Of a stretch of 64,000 nucleotides of DNA, positions 1 through 11,440 are shown piece by piece. The position numbers and the translations under genes are program-made. The notes beneath the pieces were generated by a model. The model made no database searches. It saw nothing but the letters and a program-made list of their open reading frames with translations, and was not told the DNA's origin. This stretch comes from Heliocidaris tuberculata (taxonomy: Eukaryota; Echinodermata; Echinoidea; Camarodonta; Echinometridae). Numbering within the stretch: position 1 is the stretch's first letter; every line of letters begins with the position of its first letter. The stretch lies in contig CM046837.1 in assembly GCA_025618425.1 (NCBI GenBank), positions 24,521,488-24,585,487 of the forward strand, read 5' to 3'.

Positions 1-402
1 ACGGGCCCTATTTATAAGGGCACAAACCTCATGTGAATTTCAAATAACTTCGATTTTTGAGTGTGTTCTCACTGCCTAGCACCTTGGAATATTCTAAACC
101 TATGATTCTAACCCTCCTCGACTTGTACTTTATTATTAGTAGTAGTATTCTAATTATACTTCATGTTATTTGTATAATTTAAGAATTTTGAACAATGCCA
201 AGCCGCATGCCTCGGCTTGATCCAAGCGAATGCTTCGAGTTGACAAAGCTGTTGTATATGTTATTTTTTCAACCTTTGCAAAATTTCAAAAAAGGGAAGA
301 CAGCTCTGGGGAAGCTCTTTGATTTGGCTACGCAACAGTTATTCTCTCATTTCCTTTCACATTACAATATATATATATATATATATATATATTACAATAT
401 AT

Positions 403-420
403 ATATCTACGCATCTGTCA

Positions 421-458
<38 letters not shown>

Positions 459-476
459 TGACAGATGCGTAGATAT
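403..476. repeat. Perfect 74-bp palindrome with AT core
   Basis: The arms ATATCTACGCATCTGTCAAT and its reverse complement flank a (TA)n core. The whole stretch reads the same on both strands. A second TA run (366-390) lies just upstream. It sits in the first intron of the SLC22-like gene. It can form a cruciform or RNA hairpin, and could be a MITE remnant. Confidence 0.8.
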
Positions 477-493
477 TAGGGACATTGACTTAC

Positions 494-646
494 CGCACAC
501 CAATGATCGACGGGAGCGGATACAAACACCTGAATCATAGCTGCCCATGAATTGAAGAAGATTATGGTGCATGTGAGAGCAAACACCTTCTTCTGGTACG
601 GACCAAACTCACCAAGGTCCTTCAAGAGATCATCAAACTTGAACAT
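494..646 (-). CDS. SLC22-family transporter, first coding exon (5' partial gene)
   Basis: The exon encodes 51 residues beginning MFKFDDLLKDLGEFGPYQKK and ending PVDHWCA. This matches the N-terminus of SLC22 organic cation/anion/carnitine transporters: a short cytosolic helix with the FDDxLxxLGEFGxxQ signature, a first membrane helix (about residues 21-43), then the PxDHxC opening of the large extracellular loop. The family moves organic ions across the plasma membrane (major facilitator fold). The start is secure because TAG and TGA lie in frame 4-9 nt before the ATG. The donor is a perfect GTAAGT (plus-strand ACTTAC at 488-493), and the exon ends in phase 0. The remaining exons lie beyond the left edge. 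Which SLC22 member it is cannot be told from 51 residues. It is too short to stand out as an open reading frame. Confidence 0.85.
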
Positions 647-1190
647 GATTCACTAGCTCTGCATGAGGTACTTGAAGACTGAAACCGACGACACTAAGAC
701 CTGGCCGAATATTGAACTAAATCTTGTTGCTTCGCACTTGAGCTATTTCCGCAACTGACGAGGGAATTTATCAAAGTTTGCCCACCACCGGCGGAGTAGA
801 AAGTTATTATAATTCAAATCCAGTATGCAGACTGTGTTCATCAAGTGTTGCTGTTCCGTACAAGCCAAAATGTTTGCCCGACCTAACAAAGCCTAGTGTA
901 TGCAATCGGCATTCTGAATTCTGAAATACAATAACTTTAGCAGGTGAATGTAAGAATTCGTCAATGGGCAAACGTGTATAAATTTGAATTTATAAAGAAG
1001 TGGTCCGCGTTTTGCGCCCATTCACTGACGAACGGTAAATTCATTTGAATTAAAACGTCAGTATGCAGATAGCATATTAGGTTGGACTTGTGGCCGCTCC
1101 GACTTCATTACATTTGATGTATGCAACCTGCATATTCTTACTACCAAAATACAATAACTTATAACACTTGACAAATAAGTATGCATTGAA
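647..1190 (-). promoter_or_regulatory. 5' leader and upstream region of the SLC22-like gene
   Basis: The leader contains a three-codon uORF (ATG CAG AGC TAG, 664 down to 653) in frame with the main start. A TTTATAAATT stretch on the minus strand near 990 could be a TATA box, but no start site can be proved. Two diverged copies of a dispersed repeat (about 800-950 and 1040-1160) share CAGTATGCAGA at one end and AAATACAATAACTT at the other. Further copies of the second part occur elsewhere in the window (near 25530). Confidence 0.4.
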
Positions 1191-1471
1191 TCATTACAAA
1201 AATTGCCTAGAACTGAAATCTAAAGACAAAATCAATAACACACACGGTCCTAAATTAATTACAGCTTGCGTTGTAGGTTTAAAATATTTCAGCAGCCTTT
1301 TTCAGAATTCAGGGAGTAAGCAGTGAAGATCATCATTTTTCGGTAAGAGGGCATGGGCAGCGGAACCGTCTGTAAATACTAAGCCCTTTTTTCATGGTGC
1401 CTTCTTTTCCTCCTTTTACTTTCACTGTTGTTTCATCTTTCTTTCATTCCTCAATTCTCCCAACATAAGCT

Positions 1472-1667
1472 TTAAAGGAGAATGAAACCCTTGGGAAATA
1501 TCCATTTTAATGAAAAGAGAAGATAAGGAGAAGAAATTAAAAAAGAAGAAGAAGAAGAAAAAAAAAAAACTTCCATCAAAATCGGTTACGAAATGAAAAA
1601 GTTATGAAAGTTTGAAAAGTCTCAATTAACTTTCTATGGCGATCCTCAAATTGGCAATGTTGCTTCA
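1472..1667. mobile_element. Half copy of the TTAA fold-back MITE family
   Basis: It starts TTAAAGGAGAATGAAACCC and contains the family's TGAAAGTTTGAAAAGTCTC and CCTCAAATTGGCAATGTTGC blocks, as in the copies at 33020-33606 and 42240-42690. It breaks off into long G runs at about 1668-1765. Confidence 0.6.
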
Positions 1668-1886
1668 AAATTGGGGGAGGGGGGGGGGGGGGGGGTGGCG
1701 ACAATTTTTTTTTTCTCCAGCCCTCAAAAAGTCGCTCAGTGGGGGGGGGGGGGGGGGGGGGAGGTTATCTGATGTTTTGCTCCATGATTCTCTGACAAGC
1801 AACAAAAAAAAACAAAAAAAAAAAAAACATTTTTTTTCCTGTCAAAAGTTGTCGGGGGGGGGGGGCACTCTGCACCCCTGCCCCCC

Positions 1887-2881
1887 TAAAGCCCCTTTCA
1901 CAATTGGTCTGCGACCAGTTTGCGACCGCCTGCAACAGATTTTTCGGGGTGTTGCACGACCGATCGCTTGGTGTCTTGCGACCACTCGCAGTCGTTGCAG
2001 GCGGTCGCACGAACCTGAGGCGGTCGTGACTGGTCGCATCTGAACTTTGAACATGCTCAAAATCCAGACACGACCAGATGCGATCGATTCACTCGCATTA
2101 GGTCGTACGACCAGTCGTGCGATTCTCGTATGAGTGTTGCACAACGTTGCACGATTAGATGCGAGAGTTCGCACGACTCAATAGTCGCAGTGGGTGGGCT
2201 GGAGGTCATGCAACACTCGCACGTGCGCTAGCGACCTATAGCGACCAGTCTTGCGAATGGGTGCGATTGTGCTAAGACCATGAGACTGTTGCACGACCGA
2301 TCGCAGCACATCTTACAACGTTGTACTACCGTTGCACGACTGTATGAGACTGTATGCGACTATACCTCGGGGGTTTATTTAGGGGGACTATGGAGATGAT
2401 CCTCTGCAACAGGGCCCTCCTCTAACAACTTTCTCTTCTTTGTAACTTTCTTCTTTGGCATCTTGACTATTAAGAAGGCCAACTTGAAACTGACTACCGG
2501 TCAATTGTCGAAGGGGTTTTTATACCCCATGCCACTCGCACGAATACTCTCACGACCACTTGCACCGGTCTCATTCAATCGCACGAGCGATCGCATGGTC
2601 TCACATCCACTCGCACGACCATGCAATCGATCGTGCGACTATTGTGATTGGCGTCAAGCCACTCGCATGTGAACGCAAGACCACTCGCACGAGCATATGC
2701 GAGCAAATGCGACTTACTCGTGCAACGGTCTCTTCTAGTCGCTTTTGTTTTACGACCGCTGTTGCATTTGTGAATGCCTTTCTGCGACCTGATGAGATCG
2801 ATGGCGATTGAAGCCTGTTGCAGCCTGTCGTGCGACCAAATGGTCGCAAACGGTCGCAGACCAATTGTGAAAGAGGCTTTA
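1887..2881. mobile_element. Non-autonomous DNA transposon with CGACC/TCGCA-rich interior
   Basis: The ends are inverted repeats: TAAAGCCCCTTTCACAATTG on the left and its near-complement (AATTGTGAAAGAGGCTTTA) on the right. Both extend into GGTCTGCGACC and are flanked by TA (or TAA/TTA). The roughly 1 kb interior is almost entirely short degenerate words on both strands (GCGACC, GCACGACC, TCGCA, GTTGCACGA). It has no coding capacity. TA or TWA target sites would fit Tc1/mariner or PIF/Harbinger; the superfamily is undecided. Confidence 0.7.
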
Positions 2882-4880
2882 GGTACGCTAGTGGTTGAGT
2901 GTCTGATAGTCAAACAAAAAAACGTCCATGCTACATCAAGCCGGTAACCGCACAATCACATTCCAGAGAAGCGCGCGCTTTGCAGAGGTTCGTATGGCAA
3001 GCCATCGGGGTCTACCTACGTTTACTCACTACACGTACTTGATTTTCGATACACGTACCTATATTGACCAATCAGAATTTGTGTGTATCAACTAATTAAA
3101 TTCAGAACACAACAATACCATTGTGCATCGCACCTGTCATTTCGGTCAACCTTTTGATATTCATTGTCATTAACGATTCATAACTCTGGGTGAAAAGAGG
3201 AGCTCTGGAATTTCAGCTGCAATACATAATGACAGTTGTCCTCTGAATTAATTACTGATAAACACAGATTTTGTTGCCTTGATTTAAAAAAAGGGAAATT
3301 TAATCAAATATTCAGGGCATTATTTCAAGAATATTAATTAAGTAAATTTTACAGAGGTTATTCCAAAGAAATTTTATATCCTTTGACTTACAATATGAAA
3401 ACTTCAGTCTTATACTAGTTATAACATTTGAGTTATTCACTATCAAAATTGTCAACTGTTTATTTTTTTAACACCTATTATAAAGCAACAGAAAATGGTA
3501 AGTGAATACGACGGCTTATGAAAAAGAAAGAACCGTATACTAGAGGCAACTGCTGTAATAAGGACATTGAATGAAAGATGAATAGAAATGCACATGTAGG
3601 CCCTTTACAGAAGGGACAAAAAAAAGGGGGATGCAACTAGCCCCTGAATATAACCTCACATTATTCGATCATTATCATCTCTATCTGTTAATAATGGAAA
3701 GTAAAACTATATATTTTTACCAAATACAATACCTTGCACCCATTATGATTGGACAATGGGCCTACTTTGGAGCATGCAAACCAGATTATTTCTTTTAGCA
3801 CTGATCATATTAATTTATTCAACAGTATATTCTTCCTATAAATTTGCTTTAGTCATATTATAAAACCTTTATTTTTTTTCACATCCATTACCCACTTTCT
3901 TTATCCCACCATCAATATTCTTTGAATAAGGTGTACCTATTGATTTGTTGATTTGTTATGAATATACTATTTTTAATGTCTTTTTAATACTATTGTCTTT
4001 TGTGCAGTATGCTTGTGTCATTATTAATGTAAATTGTATTCAATTCAGCCCCAAGGCTGCCATGTACAATGTTTCTTTATGCCAGAATAAATTTTTTAAA
4101 AGGAAATCATCAACACTAGAATATTGTTACATGCCTCATCAGGGGCACAAATATGACAGTGATGCAATTTCATAATGATAAAGTACTTTGTACCTCGGCA
4201 AGGGGAAAAATACATAACGGGTATTTACAATAATAATAATTAAAAAAATAATAATAAAAAAATAAAAAAATAAAGTTTTAAAAAATTCAGTATTAAACCA
4301 CTGTATTCTTTCACAGGAAAGAGATTCCTTATAAAGGGTGGGCTCCTTTTCAATTCACTGAACCAATTATAGCTCTTACGCCCCCTTTTTCTTCTTTGTT
4401 TTTGCTGGTTGGGAAAAATTTGATAATCTGGCAGTTGCCCCCCACCCCTCCCCCAATCATTCAAGTGTGAGGCAAAATCATTTTTTGTTCCCCCCCCCCC
4501 CGGGCTCCATTCGCAAGAAAAAATAAGTAATAATAAAATCATAAGTGCCGGGAGTTTCTGTTTACAGTTTGTTTAAATTTTGCTAGTCTAAATAAACCAT
4601 TAATCAGCGGCGTATCTACAGGAGGAACTGGGCACAAGCCCCTTTCCAGTTTAAAAAAAAAAAATAGAAAAAAGGTAAACAAATATTTTTTAATTCTTTT
4701 ACTTTCATTTTTAATAATTTTCATTTATTTCTTTATTCATTTTTTTCATTATTTATTTATTCATTTATTTATATTTTTTATTTTTTTATTTTTTATTTTT
4801 ATTTATTTATTTATTTAATTAATTATTATTATTATTTTTTTAATTTTTTTTTTTTTTGGGGGGAGGCTGTTTACATAAGC
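2882..4880. other. Intergenic stretch, no gene recognised
   Basis: AT-rich sequence with no supported coding potential. It contains a C run (4491-4501), a piece resembling a transposon end (GGCGTATCTACAGGAGG near 4608), and an (ATTT)n low-complexity zone at about 4730-4850 followed by a poly-T/G run. Confidence 0.6.
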
Positions 4881-5600
4881 TATGTTTGAGTAATACATTG
4901 TATTTTCTTACCGGGAATTGTGTTAACTAGAAATGTCCATTGCCGCGCAATGCGAATGTATCTCCCGGCAATGGCAGCGATTTTTGCGTCATCCTTTTGT
5001 TCAAATGAGGGACAAAGAACCTCCCCACCCCCCCCCCCCCCCTCCCCTCCCTCAAACAAAAGGATGGCGTAGAGATTGCCACCAGTGGCCCGGACTGTTG
5101 TCAACACTAGGAGCAGCATCACCAAAACAATGTGTGTAGATTAGAGTATAATGCATCTCTATAGAAAATTCGAAAGAAATCTGTCAAGAAATGTGACCGG
5201 CAGAGCGCACACGAGATATCCACTAAAATATAACCTTTGACCCTATAAAAGACGGAACACTGGAGGCAGCATCACCCAAAACTGTAGAGGTCTAGAGTAA
5301 TCTATGATGGACCTCCATACAAAATCTTAAATAAATCGGTCTACAAATGTGACCTTCAGAGTGCATGCAAGACAGCAACCAAAATATGACATTTGACCCT
5401 ATAAAAAGTGGAACACTGGGGGCAGTATCAGCAAACACTAAAGATGTGTAGACTGTAGATTTCACTAAGACACACCTCCATATAAAATTTGAAATTCGTC
5501 AAGAAATGTGGCAGTAAGAGGGCACAAAAGACATATGACCTTTGACCCTATAAAGGACGGAACAATGATGGCAGCATTATCGACAAAATACAGATAAAGA

Positions 5601-6765
5601 TGATAAAGCTGGCGAGATTCTATGGTTTAATCAAAATATTACTTTCAACAGGAATATGATTTTTTATGATGATTGGTATAAGGCCGGCATTCTATTCTTG
5701 AGCGATATTTTCGAAAACGGCTCCTTCAAGAGAATTGAAGATATTTTGCTTATTTTGAGTACGAGAAGAGGTAAAGCAAATTTGATATTTGATTATATGA
5801 AATTAAAGAAAGCAATACCAAAAATATGGATACGGTATGTTAGAAATAGAAATGAGGAACCTTCCTTCCTAAATCGAAGATTAATTCTACCAAATGTTAT
5901 TGTAAACAAAAAAGAAAAATGTATATATGAAATAAGCAGTAAATTGTACTATAGAATGATCATGTCAAGTAATAGGTTACCATTTTTGAATTCACATTGT
6001 CTTTTTGGGGAAACAACGTTAAGCGTTGATATTGTCTGGCCAAATGTTTTTAGACGATTTTTCATTAATCTTCAAGAAAACAAATTACGTGAGTTTAGTT
6101 TTAAATTTCTTTATAACTTATTACCGACTCGGAGAAACCTCCATAAGTGGGGCTTAGCAAGTGATAGCAATTGTTTTCATTGTAACGTTGAAGAAGACCT
6201 AGTTCATGCTTTTTTAGCCTGCAAATTAAATGAACCACTTTTTGTTTTCGTAAGAAATGTCATAAGAGGGGTTTTCCATGTAGAGATACATTTTGATATC
6301 TCTTACATATTAACACTAGAGAATGACGATTTAGATGTCGTGCTTTTTATTGCTTTTTGGTGTATTTACAAATTGATTTTGGAAAGAAATGCATCTGGCC
6401 ACGATAGAAGAAAGAATGGTCTGATTTTTTTATTTAAAAGAGAAGTAGAAAAAAGGGTACTCTTAAATGAAACAAGAGGAAAAGAAGACTGTAAGTTACC
6501 TAATAAATTATTGTATTACATTTGAATGGACCATTTACGTAATGTAATCAATGCGGAGGTGGCCTATTTACGTTCATTGAAATGCTATCATTGGAAACCT
6601 ATTATGTTGTACAGACTTAAATTCTGAATGTTTAACTAGTGGATTTTGAACAACATTGTTGAAGAATATTCTTGTAATTAAGCAGTAATTGTTGTCTATA
6701 TTTTGATTTTTGTAAATAAAATCCTCGATTGGGAGGAAAAAAAAATAAAAAAATAAAAAAAAAAT
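5601..6765 (+). mobile_element. 5'-truncated non-LTR retrotransposon (LINE) 3' end
   Basis: The insert runs from the distal part of a reverse-transcriptase ORF through an AATAAA (about 6715) to an A-rich tail (about 6738-6765). It splits the surrounding tandem array. Host sequence on both sides shares a diverged duplication (TTATCGACAAAATACAGATAAA on the left versus TTATCAAAAAGGATAAA on the right), as expected of target-primed insertion. Confidence 0.8.
5602..6525 (+). pseudogene. LINE reverse transcriptase C-terminal fragment
   Basis: The frame is open from 5602 to the stop at 6525, with the first ATG at 5656. It begins EILWFNQNITFNRNM and YDDWYKAGILFLSDIF, the segment after the polymerase domain in L1/Tx1-type LINEs. 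It ends with a zinc-knuckle-like zf-RVT motif: Cys173, Cys176, His184 and Cys189, counted from Met at 5656. The catalytic polymerase and endonuclease parts are missing through 5' truncation, so it cannot act alone. The ORF itself has no frameshift, so the insertion is fairly young. Clade assignment (L1/Tx1-like) is an inference from motif style. Confidence 0.8.
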
Positions 6766-7545
6766 TATCAAAAAGGATAAATTTGTAGATTGTACCAAGA
6801 TACATCTCCATACAAAATTCGAAAGGAATCCGTCAAGAAATATGGCCTGCATGCGCACACAAGACATCATCGAAAATATGACCTTTGACCTTATAAAACA
6901 CGGAACACTGGTGGCAAAATCACCAAAAACTAAAGATGTGTAGATTCGACCAAGATACATCTCCATACAAAATGTGAAAGAAATCCGTCAAGAAATGCAG
7001 ATGAGCACACGAAATGGACAAATGACCTTTGACCCTATAAAGAACGGAACAATGAGGGCAGCATCACCAAAAAAAAGATGTGTAGATTGTACCAAGATAC
7101 ATCTCCATACAAAATTTAAAAGAAATCCATCAAGATATGTGGCCTGCAGAGTGCACTCACGCCATCCTCCAAAGTATGACCTTTGTCCCTATAAAAGACG
7201 GGACACTAGAGGCAGCATCACCAAAAACGATAGGCTTCTAGATTATACCAAGAGGCACTTCATGCAAAATATGAACGAAATCTGTAGAGAATGTGACAGC
7301 CAGAGCGCACACAAGACATCTATCAAACTATGATCTTTGTCCCTATAAAAGACGGGACACTGGTGGCAGCATCACCCAAAACTAAAGGCTTCTAGATTAT
7401 ACCAAGAGACACATTCATACAAAATTTGAAAGAAATCCGTCAAGGAATGTGGCAGTTCGAGCGCACACAAAAATGTGATGCGGCGGCGGCGGCGTAACGC
7501 TGCTGAATCCAAAGTATCCTCCGGCATTTCTGCCGGGGGATACAA

Positions 7546-10500
7546 TTATAATCTTAATTACTGAATGAAATCGTGGTGCAACCATAGGTGAGACACAAGA
7601 AAATCATGGAAAAAATGAAAATGTTGAATGTAGTATTTCACATGAATCTTTTATTCTTTTTAAATTCATTCTCTCCACATAAACATATGGATAACATAGA
7701 GGACAAATATATCAACATATGATAGTAATGATACTTGTAAAGATTATAAATAGAGTTACATGAATGTACAAAGTCAAATGTAATTACATGTACACAATGA
7801 TTCAAAATAACACTATAATATATCCCAAGAGCCTGGATAAACATAGGTAAAGACACAAATATTAGCCAAAACTAGTACAGAGAGGGAAATAAATGAAAAG
7901 AATTTCCCTTTCCTTCACTATTAATCATTAAAACAAGGTCGAGGAAAAATTATGATCCTCATAATCAAATATGAAGTTTTAAGAGTGGAAGAATAATTTT
8001 GGCGGATTTCATTCCTTTGGTGCTGCTACATGTATATGAATGTCAATATTATTCCGATTTGCCTTCAGAAAGTTTCAATTTGTCTCTTCTCAAGAGAGAG
8101 AAATTTGTAAATTTTTCGTATGTAATTCCCATCAATAGAAAATTTATCAATAAAAAAATAATACTATTCCGTTTTTGTTCAGCGCATTTCACATTATGAT
8201 GTATCCATATGCATTTCCAAAGTATTTAGTGAAGTATCAGCAATACTTTTCACGGTGGAGAAACTGAACTGTAGGTTTAGTTTTTCAGGGTTACGCCATG
8301 TAATCTTTCAAGGAATAAGAGCCCTGAAAAGGGCTGATGAGCTTCCCTTTAAGAGCTCTGCGGTTCTCGAAGTTTCGATCAGTATGCTCTGATCGTCATC
8401 CGGAAAATGACTAGAACACTGCCCAGTGGAGACTATTTGTTGCCTATACGAAGGTATCCGATTCACAGCCTGCTCATTTCTGATTGGCGCCAATCGGCCC
8501 GCAAATTTTATTCCAAAGTAGTTTGGATATCATTACCCTAGGCTCAGCAGTAACGCATTTTACTTTTCGTAACTTATATTATCGTTTCCATGGCTTTGAT
8601 TAATACAACTGAAATAGCAGAAATCAGCAGGTGGTAGAAAAGGTGGGGCAAAATAAATGCTGAAACAAGCTTCCAAACATATATGCAAAATATTCTACAT
8701 AACAACTCTGCTATGAAGTGAAATTAAGCAACAAAGAATAGGCCGAGGTTTCTAATATGAAATAAATCGACCTATAACTGGAAAGGTGATGACAAGTTGT
8801 AAAACAAACAAAATCATGACTATCATAAAAGTAATATATCCCAATAATAATCAAAATAATGATGATAATAATAACTCAAATATCACTGCTTTATGAATAA
8901 TATTCATGCTGTTTAAAGAGCTGACTGTAACTTGTAATGTAAGGCAAATACATGTATTCTAATATTTTAAAATGGCACCTCAAATAATTCATCCGTTTAG
9001 AGGGCTCTTATTTCAGATAAGTTGATAATTTTTAAACATTCTCGTCAAACCTCACTGGTAAAACATCACAGCAATCAACAAGCCTGTGAAACCAATGCTT
9101 CATTTATTTCCATAAAGAGGAAGACCACCTTGGCAATGAGTTGGTTTTATTGAAGGCAGGAAAATGAAAGAAACACCAGTGAAAGTTTGAAGAAAATCCC
9201 ACATAGGATAAGATTATCATGAAGCATTAAATTTGTGATTGATCTAATGCAGAACTGCAAATTTGTGATTTTTTTTTAGCATCACTGCATGTGTTTTGTA
9301 CTAAAATTTCATAAACTTTAATTTTTCAATAAAAACATACATGTTCCCTCACAAATATATATCATTGGACACAGGTTTCTCCGTAACCCCTTTATGAAAT
9401 AGACCTATTCCTTTACCACAAGCCAGGAAGATAAATTATCAGAACAAAACATGTCCTGAACAACTTTCCTCACAACTTTACTTTTATATTGTACAAATGT
9501 ACATCTGGTTTAGGGGTAGATGTACACAGTTTAAACATAAGCATGTTATACATAATTATGTCGTTGTAAAGCTTAGAAATTGGAGATTATGAAAATGCTT
9601 AAACATGTAAAATGATTCCTGGCATTTTTGTTAAGGTTTCATGGTGACAAGTCATACATGTATATTTATATCTTAACTCTCTGTGCTTTACAGTAAAATG
9701 GGCAGGCCTTGTGGAGGAATCAATTACATAACCAGTACATGTATAACAAAAATCATTGCACGTCTGTGGAACACATTTCCAATTCTAATATAAAAAAAGA
9801 TCAGAAAAAACAGAAAATTTACTATATGTTTTAAGATTAGTTAAGACAGATATTGCTACCATTAACTGCAGGAATTATAGTCCTTCGTTTTAGAGCTTTT
9901 ACTTTACTAGTCTATGGACAGTGTAGAAAAGCTGGCATTGATCACTGATTAATATAAACCTAATTTAGCCATACAGCACTTTGTACTGCTTGAATGAGAA
10001 CATATTTCAAAGTGTAAATCACTTTGCTAATAAACATTTTTAACGAAGAGTAAGATAAAACAATACTAGAACCGTTGTGAGAAGTATACATTTTTTTGAA
10101 TTTACAAATTGCCTCACAGTAAAATGACTTTTGAAACGACACACGTCATGAAACAATGCAAAAATACCCAAACACAAAACAACAGAAAATGACATTGCAG
10201 TCTTTGTTTTTGGCACACAGAGATGTTGTTCATATTCAGCATAAAAAAAACACAAACTCATGAATTCAAGATTCAGAACAGGAAAGAAAAAGAGACGATT
10301 TGGAATACATTCCATCTTAAAGCTTCATGAAAATAAACGTTGATAGTTATCTGAAATGTACACAGAGTGGACTTAATATACAATATGTACACTTTCATCA
10401 AATATAACCAAAAAAAATCTCTGATACAAATGAAGGGGTTCATTTACGTCACTGTTCCATAATTAAGTTGACTAAGAATCAATGATTATCTGAATTCATA

Positions 10501-10855
10501 ATGTTAGTGAGGGACAGAAAGGGTGCTTTCAAGTCACATGGATTATAAATAATCATATATTTAGTTTTACAGGAAGAAGCAGACTCCTCGCCAGTGCATA
10601 ACATCCTTTGTGCTACTACCAAGCAAGGGGCACTTCAGAAGAAAAATACCAATTGCGAATTTTGCCCAACAAGGGTACCAACAGGAATAATGAATATGTC
10701 TATGCATACTTTCAATGGGAAAAAATTGCCTTAGTCTTCATAACTCCCCTGGGATGCTATAAGGCCATATTTCACTCCATAAGGACCAGGGATATTAACA
10801 AATTCCTGCCCAGAAGCCTTGCACTCTATAGGAGGATGGATCTTCCATGAAATCC
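7546..10855. other. Intergenic stretch without recognised genes
   Basis: Both strands were scanned. Apart from the orphan stem-loop region listed separately (8320-8500), there is only AT-rich single-copy-looking sequence with scattered TACATGTA words. It may include the distal SLC22 upstream region. Confidence 0.55.
8320..8335 (-). promoter_or_regulatory. Histone-mRNA-type 3' stem-loop, orphan
   Basis: On the minus strand AGCCCTTTTCAGGGCT forms a 6-bp stem with a UUUC loop. This is the geometry of the replication-dependent histone 3' end (consensus GGYYCUUHUHARRRCC). About 11 nt downstream is CCTTGAAAGA, similar to the purine-rich U7 target CAAGAAAGA. No histone coding sequence lies upstream: the 60-codon open frame there (8493 to 8308) resembles no core histone and has no ATG start. 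Two opposed CCAAT boxes (ATTGGCGCCAAT, 8484-8495) lie 150 nt upstream. It may be a decayed histone unit, part of a repeat, or chance. Confidence 0.35.
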
Positions 10856-10859
10856 TTCC

Positions 10860-11440
10860 TCAGGTGAACCTCATGACCTTTTTGACCTTATATATCAGCA
10901 TAACATCAACAGCTCACATCCTTATACAAAGAAGGGGAATGCATATTCTATGTGACCCTTTCCCCAAGGTCAACAAGATGACCTCTATGACCTTAAATAT
11001 CAGCATGACATCAACAGCTCATATCCTTGCACACAACAGAGGAATGCATATTCTTCATTATGTGACCCTTTTCAAGGTCAACCAGATGACCTCTGTGACC
11101 TTAGGTATCAGGATGACATCTACAGCTCACATCCTAGTACACAACAGAGGAATATATATTCTATGTGACCCTTTCCCAATGTCAACTAGATTACCTCACT
11201 ACCCTTAGATATCAGCACAACAACAACAGTTTAAGTCCTTGTACACTACAGTGGAATCCATCTTCCATGTGATCCTTCTGTAAGGTCAATCAAAGGACCT
11301 CTGTGCCCTTAGGTACATGGCGACAACAACAGCTTAAGGCCTTGTACACAACAGAGGAATCCATCTTCCATGTCAACCTTCTGAAAGGTCAAACACATGA
11401 CCTCGCTGACCTCAGTTGCCATAAGGAGACTATCAATAAC
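10860..11440. repeat. Tandem array of about 110-bp units rich in AGGTCA half-sites
   Basis: Five diverged units repeat AAGGTCAAC, ATGACCTCTGTGACCTTA, TATCAGCATGACATC, AACAGCTCACATCC and AACAGAGGAATGCATATTC. The plus-strand open frame across it (10819-11208) is periodic, a by-product of the array and not a gene. Confidence 0.75.

Larger units (their letters stand above)
5115..7510. repeat. Diverged tandem array (about 125-160 bp units), interrupted by a LINE
   Basis: Repeated units carry TGACCTTTGACCCTATAAAA, GACGGAACACTGG, GGCAGCATCACC, GTGTAGATTGTACC, CATCTCCATACAAAATT and GAAATCCGTCAAGAAATGTG. About three units lie left (5115-5600) and about five right (6766-7470) of a LINE insertion. Related blocks end many invertebrate repeats. 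The right end reaches a (GGC)n stretch and a small hairpin (7520-7545). Confidence 0.75.

Noticed and set aside
1636..2174. Overlapping ORFs of 80-135 codons
   Set aside because: They arise from G runs and CGACC-rich repeats of a transposon; no known domain.
10819..11208. 129-codon periodic ORF
   Set aside because: Its repeats mirror the 110-bp DNA array; no family resemblance.
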